Shown: positions 1-8,063 of the stretch, piece by piece
Position numbering within the stretch: the stretch's first letter is position 1
Layout: each line of letters starts with the position of its first letter
Assembly (NCBI GenBank): GCA_033720695.1
Contig: JAWWCA010000011.1
Coordinates: forward strand, 1 to 29,353
Origin: DATGQT01 sp033720695
GTDB lineage: Bacteria > Bacteroidota > Rhodothermia > Rhodothermales > Rubricoccaceae
Reading direction: 5' to 3'
DNA length: 29,353 nt
Made by a program: the position numbers and the translations under genes
The notes under the pieces: model-generated
What the model was told of the DNA's origin: nothing
Databases searched by the model: none
Seen by the model: only the letters and a program-made list of their open reading frames with translations

Positions 1-43
1 ACCCCCGGCGCCCGCCCCTCGGGTCGTGCGGTGGCGCGGTGGC

Positions 44-451
44 CTAGAGGCCGAGGTCGTCGCAGGTTGCGTCGGCCCAGTCGTCGAAGTCGCTGTCCCC
101 GGCGATGCCGGCGCTCAACTCGGCCTCGGTGAGCGTGCCGCTGTTGTCGGTGTCCCACGCGTCGAAGTCGTCGGCGACATCCGCGAAGGCGGGGCGGCCC
201 GAGACGCCAGCGTTGAACTCGGTCATGCTGACGACGCCGTCGCCATCGGTGTCCCAGGCGTCGAAGAGGCCGGCGCTGAGCTCGGCCTCGTTAATGGCGT
301 TGTCGTCGTCGGTATCGAGGATGGCGCACCCGCCGACGGCGGCGCCGGCCGCGGCGCCGAGGCCGAGGAGGGTGCAGCCGGAGAGGGCGAGGGCCAGCGT
401 CAGCGGGAGCACGACGGCGGGCAGGAGACGGAAGCGGGGAGTGGTGGACAT
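44..451 (-). CDS. EF-hand calcium-binding lipoprotein
   Basis: Predicted 135-residue exported lipoprotein. The N-terminus (MSTTPRFRLL...) is followed by a hydrophobic stretch and a lipobox-like LSGC, with C26 as the likely lipidated cysteine. Three EF-hand loops follow: D46-x-D48-x-D50...E57, D67-x-D69-x-D71-G...E78 and D100-x-D102-x-S104-G...E111. The first loop has Asn instead of the usual Gly at position 6 and may bind weakly. The frame stays open upstream to 523, but the ATG at 451 places the signal peptide at the N-terminus, so I chose it. It lies downstream of the large peptidase/barrel gene on the same strand, 163 bp away. Calcium binding is inferred from the loops. The biological role, perhaps calcium sensing or buffering at the envelope, is unknown. 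Confidence 0.85.
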   Translation of the reverse strand: MSTTPRFRLLPAVVLPLTLALALSGCTLLGLGAAAGAAVGGCAILDTDDDNAINEAELSAGLFDAWDTDGDGVVSMTEFNAGVSGRPAFADVADDFDAWDTDNSGTLTEAELSAGIAGDSDFDDWADATCDDLGL

Positions 452-614
452 GGTCGGAGAGAGGCAGACGGTGGAAAGAGGGAGGCGGGGCGTCTGCCCG
501 CGGAGGGCGGGCGGCACCACCAAGAGCTAAACGACGGAGGAGCCGGTGGTTCCGTTTAAGCCCCTGAGCACTGCGATTTGGAGCAATGCCGGAGGGCTCG
601 GCACCCGCCGCTCG

Positions 615-3600
615 TCAGAACGGGACGGCGGCCTGGAGGCGGTAGTAGAGGTCGACGTCGTCCCACGCCAGGTTCTCGTCCAGCTCGCCCCACGGCACGG
701 CCACGCCGAGGCTGTGTCGGAGGGCGAAGCCGCCGAGGCGAACCAGGTTGGCAGCCTCGGCCCCCACGCCCGTCCGCCGGATGGCGTCGTCGAACGCCGA
801 GCCGGTCCAGACGAGGCCGCCGTCGGCGAAGAGATTGATCCCGAGGCGGTCGAGCTCGACGAGCCCGAGGAGCTTGGTGTCGAGGTCGAAGACGGGCGGG
901 AGCCGCCACTCGATGGTCCCGAACAGGGCGCGGTCGCCGACGGCGTAGCGGCGGTAGCCGCGGACGCGCTCGGCGTCGTCGAGCGTGAGCGCGCCCGCGA
1001 ACGGGAGCTGCACGTCGAGGTCGTCGTAGCGCGCGAGGCCGACGAAGTCCTGCGCGAACGGGCGGCCGAAGACGGCCGTGGCGCGGCCGTAGAGGTAGAG
1101 CCGCCCGAACCCGAAGGCGGGGAGGACGGTGTAGGCCGCGAGGTCGGGCCGGGCGAACTCGTTCTCCGACCCGAGAACGGGGGCGCCGAGCGTGACGCGG
1201 GCGCGGACGCCGGTGCCGTCGAGGGGGGAGAGGACGTTGTAGCGGTAGGGCCGCTGGCGCTTCCACGCCGCGCCGATCTGGAGGTCGGCGCGGAACCCCT
1301 CCTCGGGCTGCGGGAGGTCGCCGCCGGCGGCGCTGAGGTCCACGTCGTCGGCGAGGTCGAACGGCTCGGCGTAGGCGTAGCGGAGGCGCGCGCCGACGAG
1401 CGTCGTGGTGAACGGGGCGTCGGTGAGGTCGAGCGGGAGCACCGCCGAGAGGTCGCCGCCGATGAGGTCCTCGACGAGGAGCCCGGTGCCGTAGAAGCTC
1501 GTCGGGGAGGGGAAGCGGTAGAGGTCGAGCGTCAGGCTCGGCCGGAGCGTGTTGTTGGTGTAGGAGAGGAGGAGGAACGACTTGTCGACGAACCGGGTGA
1601 CGGAGACGCCGCCGAGGAAGAACAGCTGGTGCTTGCCGAGGGGCTCGAGCCAGATCGAGTTGGCGAAGACGCCGTAGTCGTCGTTCTCCGGGTCGGCGTA
1701 GGGGAGCGGCAGCGTGATGGCGTGCGTGAGGTTCGCCAGGCTGTTGTAGCGGTAGCGATCACGGATGAGCGCCGGGTCGGGGGCGACGACGGGGGGCACC
1801 TCGCGGGGCGGCCGGTGCGCCGTCCACGAGCCGTAGCCCTCCGGCACGAGGGGGGGCGCCGCGGCCGCCACGACCGGCCGCCGCGATGCATCCACGACGA
1901 ACACGCGGTCGCGCCGCTTCGTCTCGCTCGCCACGAGGACGAGGCGGCCGGCCGGGTGGAGGCTGTCCGGCGGGAGCCAGTCGTGGACCGTCGCCCCGGC
2001 GAAGAGGTAGGTGACGCGCTGCTCCGAGGGCGCTGGGCGTTGGACCGTAGACGGCGACGCCGCACGGCTGTCGACCGCCCACGGCCGGCTCCCCACGGTG
2101 AAGACGTTCGGCACGAGGTCGCGGAGGGAGACGAACGCGAGGGCGCCGCCGTCGGGGCGCCAGACGGGAAGGCGGCTGTCGCTGGCCTCGGGCGCGAGGC
2201 CGGCGCCCGTCGGGATTGCGGCGGTCTCGCCCGTCGCGGCGTCGACGGTCATGAGCGTCCGGTTGCCGTCCGGGTCAAAGACCGCGAAGGCGATGCGCTC
2301 GCCGGTCGGGCTCCAGCGCGCCGTTGTGATCTGGACGTCGCCCTCGAACGCCGTCAGCGGCGTCTCGGCGCCCGTGTCCAGGTCCAGGACGACCACGTTC
2401 GCCGTCTCGCCCTCCACGCCGACGAAGGCGAGGCGGCGGCCGTCGGGCGCGAACGTGGGCGAGACGGCACGGCGGTTCTCGGTCAGGCGCGTCCGCTCGC
2501 CGGTCGCCACGTCCACGAGGTAGAGGTCGTTGACGAGCGAGCCGTACCGACCCCGGACCGTCCGGGCATAGGCGATGCGGTCGCCCGAGGGGCTCCAGGC
2601 GAGCGGCCCCTCGAAGGCGCCCTCGGCGAGAACGCGCACGTCGCGGGTCGCCGTCGAGTCGGCGGCGGTGTTGTTCATCACGAACAGGCGGCGCACGGGC
2701 CGCGCCAGCGAGGTGAGCACGAGGGCCGCGATGCGCGTCGTGTCCGGGCTATAGGCGACGTCGTAGACGTACTGGCCGGGGAGGTCGAGGGGCTCGGTGC
2801 CGAGCGAGTCCACGCGCTCCATCTGCCCGGCGAGCGTGTTGTAGTACACGTTGACGTGCTTGCGCCACTCGTCCTCGAAGTCGGCGTACGAGCGGTCCAG
2901 GACAGCCTCGAAGGCGGCGGCGAAGTCGTGGACGGGGACGAGGCCGAGGACGCGCTTGCGGTGCTGGAGGATCTGGACGAGCGTGGAGTCGCCGTAGGTG
3001 TCGGCGAGGTAGCGGACCTGGCTGTTGCCGGTGGCGTAGAGGAGGCGGCCGTTCCAGGCCGAGCGGCCGTCGGCGGTCGAGAGGCGGTCCTCGAAGACGG
3101 CCGTGCGGAGCCAGCGGTCGCCGCGCTCGGAGTCCCACCGCTCCGTCTCGTACTGCGCCAGCCCCTCCGTCCACCACCGCGGGAACGGGAAGGCCACGAG
3201 GTTCTGGAGCAGCCCGATGGGGCTCTGCACGGCGCGGAAGTGGAAGAGGTGCGCGACCTCGTGGGCGATCACCTTCCGGAGCCACTTCACCTCGCCCGTC
3301 CAGATCGCGGCCGTCTCGTTGACGTGGACCCAGATCGTCGTGAACCCGGCCGCGCCGACGTCCCACGCCGTGCCGTTCGCGATCTCGTCCTCGTCGGAGA
3401 GGTAGATGCGGATGGGCCGGTCGAAGGTGACGCCGCCGAAGTTCTCGGAGAGCGCCTCGTAGCTGGCCTCGGCGATCGCCGCCGCCTCGGCCTCGATCCC
3501 GGCGAGGTGGGCCGGGTACATGATCTCGAAGTGCTCGGTCTCGGCCACCTGCCAGTCGAGCTCGGGGTGGTTCCGCCCGTTGTAGGCGCCGAAGCCGACC

Positions 3601-3659
3601 TGCGCCGCAGCCGGCGCGGCGGCGAGGAGGGCCAGCAGGAGGGGCAGGAGGCGGCGCAT
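615..3659 (-). CDS. Surface protein: gluzincin-like peptidase domain, TolB-like propeller, outer-membrane barrel
   Basis: Predicted 1014-residue exported protein. Residues 1-20 form a signal peptide ending AAAQ. Residues about 40-240 resemble the peptidase MA-like (gluzincin) fold: HEVAH at 133-137 gives two zinc ligands and the catalytic Glu, and WWTEGLAQYE places E165 as a candidate third ligand. Residues about 290-600 hold TolB/WD40-like strands with repeated motifs such as WSPSGDRIAYAR, FAPDGRRLAF and WSPTGERIAF. The C-terminal third is rich in aromatic strands and resembles the Omp85/bacterial surface antigen barrel, ending in Phe (RLQAAVPF) as many outer-membrane barrels do. The ATG at 3659 was preferred to one at 3710 because it starts the signal peptide, and a promoter-like element lies just upstream. 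A role as outer-membrane-anchored peptidase is inferred; the substrate is unknown. Confidence 0.88.
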   Translation of the reverse strand: MRRLLPLLLALLAAAPAAAQVGFGAYNGRNHPELDWQVAETEHFEIMYPAHLAGIEAEAAAIAEASYEALSENFGGVTFDRPIRIYLSDEDEIANGTAWDVGAAGFTTIWVHVNETAAIWTGEVKWLRKVIAHEVAHLFHFRAVQSPIGLLQNLVAFPFPRWWTEGLAQYETERWDSERGDRWLRTAVFEDRLSTADGRSAWNGRLLYATGNSQVRYLADTYGDSTLVQILQHRKRVLGLVPVHDFAAAFEAVLDRSYADFEDEWRKHVNVYYNTLAGQMERVDSLGTEPLDLPGQYVYDVAYSPDTTRIAALVLTSLARPVRRLFVMNNTAADSTATRDVRVLAEGAFEGPLAWSPSGDRIAYARTVRGRYGSLVNDLYLVDVATGERTRLTENRRAVSPTFAPDGRRLAFVGVEGETANVVVLDLDTGAETPLTAFEGDVQITTARWSPTGERIAFAVFDPDGNRTLMTVDAATGETAAIPTGAGLAPEASDSRLPVWRPDGGALAFVSLRDLVPNVFTVGSRPWAVDSRAASPSTVQRPAPSEQRVTYLFAGATVHDWLPPDSLHPAGRLVLVASETKRRDRVFVVDASRRPVVAAAAPPLVPEGYGSWTAHRPPREVPPVVAPDPALIRDRYRYNSLANLTHAITLPLPYADPENDDYGVFANSIWLEPLGKHQLFFLGGVSVTRFVDKSFLLLSYTNNTLRPSLTLDLYRFPSPTSFYGTGLLVEDLIGGDLSAVLPLDLTDAPFTTTLVGARLRYAYAEPFDLADDVDLSAAGGDLPQPEEGFRADLQIGAAWKRQRPYRYNVLSPLDGTGVRARVTLGAPVLGSENEFARPDLAAYTVLPAFGFGRLYLYGRATAVFGRPFAQDFVGLARYDDLDVQLPFAGALTLDDAERVRGYRRYAVGDRALFGTIEWRLPPVFDLDTKLLGLVELDRLGINLFADGGLVWTGSAFDDAIRRTGVGAEAANLVRLGGFALRHSLGVAVPWGELDENLAWDDVDLYYRLQAAVPF

Positions 3660-3681
3660 GCAGCAGGGGGACGGCGGGAGG

Positions 3682-3710
3682 CGAAGGTAGGGACAGCCGG
3701 CGGCCGGCAA
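3682..3710 (-). promoter_or_regulatory. Candidate Bacteroidota-type promoter for the peptidase/barrel gene
   Basis: On the minus strand, TTG (3710-3708) is followed by an 18-nt spacer and TACCTTCG (3689-3682). This matches the Bacteroidota primary sigma factor pattern (TTTG near -33, TAnnTTTG near -7) with one mismatch in the -7 box. It would give a short leader before the ATG at 3659. Found by eye only; no transcript data. Confidence 0.4.
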
Positions 3711-3919
3711 CAGGCGAAAGGCAGAGGACGAGGGGAGGCCGCGCCGGCTCTGCCGGGGCGTCGCGGTGCGGGGCTCGAACCGGGACTTTTTCTGTCTGGA
3801 GGCGGTGACAGAGCGATGGCACCCCGCCTCCCGATGTTTCCCGTGCGCGCGCGTGAGGCCCCCTAAAGGCCGCTGCGCCGCCCTTCCCCGTCACACACCG
3901 GCGCCCCGGCGCTCTCCCC

Positions 3920-4660
3920 ATGCACCACATCGGCCCCACCGGCGAGGCCACGCCGTTCGCGGCGCGCGAGCTGGCCGAGAGCCTGCTCACCGGCCCGCAC
4001 TACGAGCCGCCCTACGGCGGCGCGCTCCAGGACGAGTTCGCGTGGCACCTCGTGAAGTACCTCCGCGAGGACGCCCGCCTCCAGAGCGAGGTGGCCGTCG
4101 AGCGCCCCGGCGCCCTCTTCACCCTCGACTTCCTCGTCGAGGCCCCGCGCCCGGACGGCACGCTGCGCCGCGTCGCCTTCGAGTGCGGCGGCGCGCGGTC
4201 GCTCCGCGACGGCCAGCGCCTGCTCCGCCGCGACGCCACCGTCCTCGCCACCGGCGGCGCCGACGCCGTCTACCGCCTGCGCGGGAGCGACCTCCTCTAC
4301 CACATGGAGGACGTGCTCTACCTCGTCAGTCAGTGGGAGGGCGAGGGGGAGGCTTCGCCGTTCTCGGAGCGGGGGCGGATCAACCTCAAGACGCTGGCGA
4401 GCCCGCAGGCCAAGACGCTCCGCCTCCGCCCCGAGCAGGCCAGCGTCCTCGTCACCTACCCCCTCGACCTGGGCGACGAGGGCGCCGAGGTACCGGCCGG
4501 GGAGCGTCACCTCTGGCACGCGGCCAACGACCTCGATCCGTTCATCCTCCTCCGCCGCCTCGACCGCCGCTTCGCGGACGTGTGGGCGCCGTACGCTGAG
4601 CCGGGCGTGGAGGCGCCCGAGGCGCCCGGCCGACTCGTCGCGCTTCGGAAGGCGAGCTGA
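3920..4660 (+). CDS. Putative PD-(D/E)XK (DUF559/Vsr-like) protein, possibly a nuclease
   Basis: Predicted 246-residue soluble protein with no signal peptide, and not a family I recognise with certainty. Residues about 35-125 follow the layout of DUF559/Vsr-like PD-(D/E)XK folds: a helix containing E39, a strand with E57, then LDFLV (D70), then VAFECGG (E88-C89-G90, where these families usually have E-x-D-G), then a basic helix RDGQRLLRRDATVLATGG and a strand-helix RLRGSDLLYHMEDVL. The usual lysine or aspartate after E88 is replaced by Cys, so activity is uncertain. The gene lies 30 bp before the Rad52-like gene on the same strand and probably shares its transcript, which suggests a link to DNA recombination or repair. 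The fold assignment is inference from motif spacing. Confidence 0.75.
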   Translation: MHHIGPTGEATPFAARELAESLLTGPHYEPPYGGALQDEFAWHLVKYLREDARLQSEVAVERPGALFTLDFLVEAPRPDGTLRRVAFECGGARSLRDGQRLLRRDATVLATGGADAVYRLRGSDLLYHMEDVLYLVSQWEGEGEASPFSERGRINLKTLASPQAKTLRLRPEQASVLVTYPLDLGDEGAEVPAGERHLWHAANDLDPFILLRRLDRRFADVWAPYAEPGVEAPEAPGRLVALRKAS

Positions 4661-4690
4661 CCGTCCCTCCCCCTTAACCCCCCGTTCGAC

Positions 4691-5317
4691 ATGCGCACGA
4701 CCCAACCCGACCTCACGCGCCTCGCCGCCCCGTTCCCGCACGACGACGTGGAGTGGAAGCCCGGCGCCACGACGCGCGACAAGTCCAAGGGCCTCGCGAT
4801 GGCCTACATCTCCAGCCGCGCCGTGCAGGATCGCCTCGACGAGGTGTGCGGCCCCGACGGCTGGCGCAACGAGTTCATGCAGGCCCCGGAGGGCGGCGTG
4901 CTCTGCGGCATCTCCATCCGCGTCACGCGGGAGGACGGCACCGCCGAGTGGATCACGAAGTGGGACGGCGCCGAGAACACCGAGGTGGAAGCCATTAAAG
5001 GCGGCCTCTCGAACGCGATGAAGCGGGCGGCGGTGCAGTGGGGCATCGGCCGGTACCTCTACCGTCTGCCGCAGCAGTGGGTGCGGCTCGACGAGCGCGG
5101 CCGGTTCGCCGAGCCCCCGCGCATCCCGGCGGCGTTCTCGCCGAGCGGGGAGGGCGACGGTGGCAAGGCGCGGTCCGCGCCGCAGCGCTCAGCGCCACAG
5201 CGGCCAGAGGCACGCCCGGCGCCGCCGACCGCCGCGCCGCCGGTGCCGAGGGCGGGCGAGCGCCGCGTCATCCGCCCCGCCGCCGGGGGCAACGGGCACG
5301 CCCGTTCGACGCGCTGA
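4691..5317 (+). CDS. Rad52/DdrA-family single-strand annealing protein
   Basis: Predicted 208-residue protein. The first about 140 residues match the Rad52/Rad22 and DdrA single-strand-annealing family: FPHDDVEWKPG (15-25), MAYISSRAVQDRLDEVCGPDGW (37-58), the strand GISIRV, EWITKWDGAENTEVEAIKG (86-104) and the helix SNAMKRAAVQWGIGRYLYRLP (107-127). These proteins bind single-stranded DNA as oligomeric rings and promote annealing of complementary strands. Residues about 150-208 are a Pro/Ala/Arg-rich, probably disordered tail. Bacterial members occur in phages and, as DdrA, in radiation-resistant Deinococcus; no phage genes are visible here, so this copy appears chromosomal. It is the second gene of a pair with the nuclease-like gene and is followed by a strong terminator. 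Confidence 0.9.
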   Translation: MRTTQPDLTRLAAPFPHDDVEWKPGATTRDKSKGLAMAYISSRAVQDRLDEVCGPDGWRNEFMQAPEGGVLCGISIRVTREDGTAEWITKWDGAENTEVEAIKGGLSNAMKRAAVQWGIGRYLYRLPQQWVRLDERGRFAEPPRIPAAFSPSGEGDGGKARSAPQRSAPQRPEARPAPPTAAPPVPRAGERRVIRPAAGGNGHARSTR

Positions 5318-5336
5318 ACCGTGTTGCGGGAAGGAC

Positions 5337-5382
5337 AGACGGGCGGGGTGGTTTGACCCGAACCCCCCGCCCGTCTATTTTT
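5337..5382 (+). terminator. Rho-independent terminator after the Rad52-like gene
   Basis: AGACGGGCGGGG (5337-5348) pairs perfectly with CCCCGCCCGTCT (5365-5376). The stem can extend inward by GGTT/AACC around a one-base bulge, leaving a short loop. ATTTTT follows directly at 5377-5382. It ends the nuclease-like/Rad52-like unit and separates it from the next plus-strand gene. Confidence 0.9.
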
Positions 5383-5468
5383 GGCCCCGCGCCGCCGCAC
5401 CCGGCCCTGACGCCCCGGGTGCTCCCCCACGGGCGGCGCAGCGCTCTGTCCACCCTTCCCCCCTGCGT

Positions 5469-7154
5469 TTGCGTCTCTCCCTCCTCCACCGCCTCGGGCA
5501 GGCGTTCTTGCTCGGCGCGACGCTCGCGTGCGCGGCCCTTCCAGCCGCCGTACGGGCCCAAATTGGCCCGATCCAGCCGACCGAGTCGCTCGCGGCCGGG
5601 GCGCGCGTCAACGCGTTCGTGCCGTGGGGTGGGGGGCGGCCCTCCCACGGTCTGACCGTGGATCTCCCGGCGGGGTGGCGGCTCGTCGAAGCCCACGCGG
5701 TCTCGGCGCGGACCAACGAGCGTGTGTCGTTGCGCCTCGCAGCCTCGTCGCAGCGGGAGCGGCGCGTGCACGCCCTCGCCCCCCGCGCCCTCCGTGGCGC
5801 GCTCCGCTTCGTCCTCGGCTTCGAGGTGGGCTCGGAGGAGCGGGCCGCCGAGGTGACGCTCTACCCCCTGGGACGGCGCGAGGATGGCCGCCTCATCTAT
5901 TGGACGGGCTGGGAGACCATGTGGCGGCCCACGGTCGTGTCGGCTCCACCCGAACGCGGCCGGGCCCTCCGCGGCGACGGCCGCGCGGTCCCCCTCGTGC
6001 TCGACCGCCAGGCGCTCCCACCGCTCGGGCTGCGCGACGCATACACCATCGAGGCGTGGCTGAAGACGACCGGGCTCGACGAGGTCGTGCTCTCGGCCTG
6101 GGACGGGCGCGAGGGGCGGCCCTACCCCTTCGAGTGGTCGGTCGATGCGCGCGGTCGCCTCGTCGTCTACCGCGGCGCCCCCGGCCGCCACGTCGCCATG
6201 GCGACGGCCGAGCCGGTGGCCGACGGCCGCTGGCACCACGTCGCCCTCGTCCACAACCCTGGGACCGGCTGGACCCGCCTCTACCTCGACGGCACGGCGG
6301 CCGACTCGCTCCGGAATGCCGCCGCAGCCGGGGGCGCACCCGTGGCACTGGGCGGCCGCGCCGCGGCGCGGGGCGGCACGGCGGCCAGCCCCTACACCGG
6401 CCTCCTCGACGAGCTCCGCCTGTGGGACCGCGCCCGCAGCCGCGACGAGATCCGCACCACCCTGCGGCGGCGGCTCGACGAGCCCGTCGAGGGCCTCGTC
6501 CGCCTCGGCTTCGAGGAGGCCGTGCCGCCGCGTCTCGTCGCGGCCCGCGAGGCGCGGATCACGGCGCCGTCGGACCTCTCGCTCACCTACCCCATCGAGG
6601 CCCTCGCCGCCTCGGTGGAGGGGGAGGCCGTCCGGCTGACGTGGGAGACGAAGGACCGCGAGAGCGCGGCGTTCGCCGTCGAGCGCTCGCTCGACGGGCG
6701 GACCTACACGGCGATCGGTGAGCTCCGTCTCCGCGACCGCATCGCCGAGGCCGCCGACGGCACCATGCGCTTCGCCTACACCGACGTGCCGCCCGAGAGC
6801 CCGCTGCTCTACTACCGCATCCGCCAGCGCGCCGATGGGCCCGACCGCCTCAGCGGCGCCCTCAAGCTCGGCCTCGGCGGCGACGGCAGCCCCCTCGCTG
6901 TGATCCTCGGCAACTCGCCCAACCCCTTCGCCACGACCACGGCCGTCCGGTTCGAGCTCGGCGAGGCCGCCCCCGTTCGGCTCTCCGTCTGGGACGTCTC
7001 GGGCAGCCGCGTCGCCCTCCTCTTCGACGGGCCCCTCGCCGCGGGCCGCCACGAGGTGCGCTGGGAGGCCGGCGATCTCCCGAGCGGGGTCTACTTCGTG
7101 CAGCTCCAGACGCCCGGCACCCGACTCACGCACAAGGTGACGCTGGCGCGCTGA
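5469..7154 (+). CDS. LamG-domain T9SS cargo protein
   Basis: Predicted 561-residue secreted protein. No ATG lies between the terminator and the signal peptide in this frame, so a TTG at 5469 is the best start, giving MRLSLLHRLGQAFLLGATLA followed by a cleavage site near AVRA-Q. Residues about 190-325 are a LamG/concanavalin-like domain (YTIEAWLKT, DGRWHHVALVHN, LYLDGT, GLLDELRLWDRA). A fibronectin-like domain follows (VRLTWETKDRESAAFAVERS...). The last about 80 residues are a T9SS type A sorting domain (NSPNPFATTT, SVWDVSGSRV, DLPSGVYFVQL, ending HKVTLAR). The protein should be exported by Sec and then moved to the surface or medium by T9SS. LamG domains usually bind glycans or proteins; the ligand cannot be told. 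Confidence 0.88.
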   Translation: MRLSLLHRLGQAFLLGATLACAALPAAVRAQIGPIQPTESLAAGARVNAFVPWGGGRPSHGLTVDLPAGWRLVEAHAVSARTNERVSLRLAASSQRERRVHALAPRALRGALRFVLGFEVGSEERAAEVTLYPLGRREDGRLIYWTGWETMWRPTVVSAPPERGRALRGDGRAVPLVLDRQALPPLGLRDAYTIEAWLKTTGLDEVVLSAWDGREGRPYPFEWSVDARGRLVVYRGAPGRHVAMATAEPVADGRWHHVALVHNPGTGWTRLYLDGTAADSLRNAAAAGGAPVALGGRAAARGGTAASPYTGLLDELRLWDRARSRDEIRTTLRRRLDEPVEGLVRLGFEEAVPPRLVAAREARITAPSDLSLTYPIEALAASVEGEAVRLTWETKDRESAAFAVERSLDGRTYTAIGELRLRDRIAEAADGTMRFAYTDVPPESPLLYYRIRQRADGPDRLSGALKLGLGGDGSPLAVILGNSPNPFATTTAVRFELGEAAPVRLSVWDVSGSRVALLFDGPLAAGRHEVRWEAGDLPSGVYFVQLQTPGTRLTHKVTLAR

Positions 7155-7253
7155 GGCAGGCGCGCTGAAGCTGGGCGGCGAGGCGCGTGGGAGCCGTTGG
7201 GGGAGGCGCTGCGTCTCATCCCCGTTCTCTCCCTTCCGCCATCGCCTCTCCCC

Positions 7254-7940
7254 ATGAAGGTCACCTACTACGGCCACTCCGTCCTCCAGATCGAGACGAA
7301 CGGGACGACGCTCCTGTTCGACCCGTTCATCACCGGCAACAAGCACACCGAGGGCGTCGTCACGGCCGACGACCTCGCGCCCGACGTCGTGCTGATGACG
7401 CACGCCCACGGCGACCACTGGGGCGACGCCCCGGCCATCCTGGAGCGCACCGGCGCCCTCCTCGTCGCCGACTTCGAGATCACCAACGTCGCCCAGGGGC
7501 AGCACGACCACGAGAACGTCCACCCTATGAACACCGGGGGCAAGTGGGACTTCGAGTGGGGCCGCGTGACGCGCACCTACGCCCGCCACTCCTCGTCTTT
7601 CCCCGATGGCACCTACGGCGGCCTCGCCGGCGGCTTCCTCCTCGAAGCCGAGGGCCAGGTGATCTACAACAGCGGCGACACCTGCGCCTTCGCCGAGATG
7701 GCCTGGCTGGGCGAGGACTACGACATCGACCTCGCCTTCATCCCCATCGGCGACGACTTCACGATGGGGCCGGAGGAGGCCGTGCGCTGCGTTGAGATGC
7801 TTGGTCCCGAGCTCACCGTGCCCGTCCACTACGACACGTTCCCCTACATCGAGGTGGACGTGAGCCGATTCACGGACGCGATGGCGGAGGCCGGGTTCGA
7901 GGCCCGCGTGATGGGGCCGGGTGAGACGATGGAGCTGTAG
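7254..7940 (+). CDS. UPF0173-type metallo-beta-lactamase-fold hydrolase
   Basis: Predicted 228-residue cytoplasmic protein and near full-length match to the UPF0173 metal-dependent hydrolases (YtkL-like). Features: N-terminal MKVTYYGHSVLQIE, LLFDPFITGN, the metal-binding THAHGDHWGD (H50, H52, D54, H55), a later His in YARHSSS, NSGDTCAF (bridging Asp), and PVHYDTFPYIEVD near the C-terminus. The ATG at 7254 matches the family start; an upstream in-frame ATG at 7197 would add 19 unconserved residues. The substrate of the family is not established. The gene lies 99 bp after the LamG cargo gene, with a weak hairpin after its stop. Confidence 0.93.
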   Translation: MKVTYYGHSVLQIETNGTTLLFDPFITGNKHTEGVVTADDLAPDVVLMTHAHGDHWGDAPAILERTGALLVADFEITNVAQGQHDHENVHPMNTGGKWDFEWGRVTRTYARHSSSFPDGTYGGLAGGFLLEAEGQVIYNSGDTCAFAEMAWLGEDYDIDLAFIPIGDDFTMGPEEAVRCVEMLGPELTVPVHYDTFPYIEVDVSRFTDAMAEAGFEARVMGPGETMEL

Positions 7941-7976
7941 GGCGTGACGCCGGACGCGCGCGGGGCGGCTGGGGAG

Positions 7977-8002
7977 GCGAGGGGCGGCATCTCGCCGCTC
8001 GC
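7977..8002 (+). terminator. Weak hairpin after the UPF0173 gene
   Basis: GCGGC (7984-7988) pairs with GCCGC (7994-7998), and outer GCGA (7977-7980) pairs with TCGC (7999-8002) across a three-base bulge. Only two T residues follow, so this is a poor intrinsic terminator. It may be an RNA structure or chance in GC-rich DNA. Confidence 0.3.
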
Positions 8003-8003
8003 T

Positions 8004-8035
8004 TGAACCCTCGGCGTCTTTGTTCGTTAATTGGC
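8004..8035 (+). promoter_or_regulatory. Weak promoter candidate before the beta-rich protein gene
   Basis: TTGAAC at 8004-8009 is followed by an AT-richer stretch with TA at 8028-8029 (TAATTGGC), 21 nt after TTG. The AT-rich patch stands out in the local GC-rich context and lies about 30 bases before the ATG at 8064. The -7 match is poor. Confidence 0.25.
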
Positions 8036-8063
8036 GTTGCTCCCCGAGCCCACCGCCGGGTCT

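Noticed and set aside
3755..3830. tRNA-like pattern on the minus strand (GGTTCGAGCCCC)
   Set aside because: The T-loop-like GTTCGAG is present, but only about three of five T-stem pairs form and no acceptor, D-arm or anticodon arm can be drawn. Either chance or a very decayed tRNA; a tRNAscan-SE run would settle it.
546..3866. Long plus-strand open frame opposite the peptidase/barrel gene
   Set aside because: It is rich in Arg, Glu, Val and Gly without domains, a typical antisense shadow in GC-rich DNA. The minus-strand frame has a signal peptide, zinc motif and barrel.
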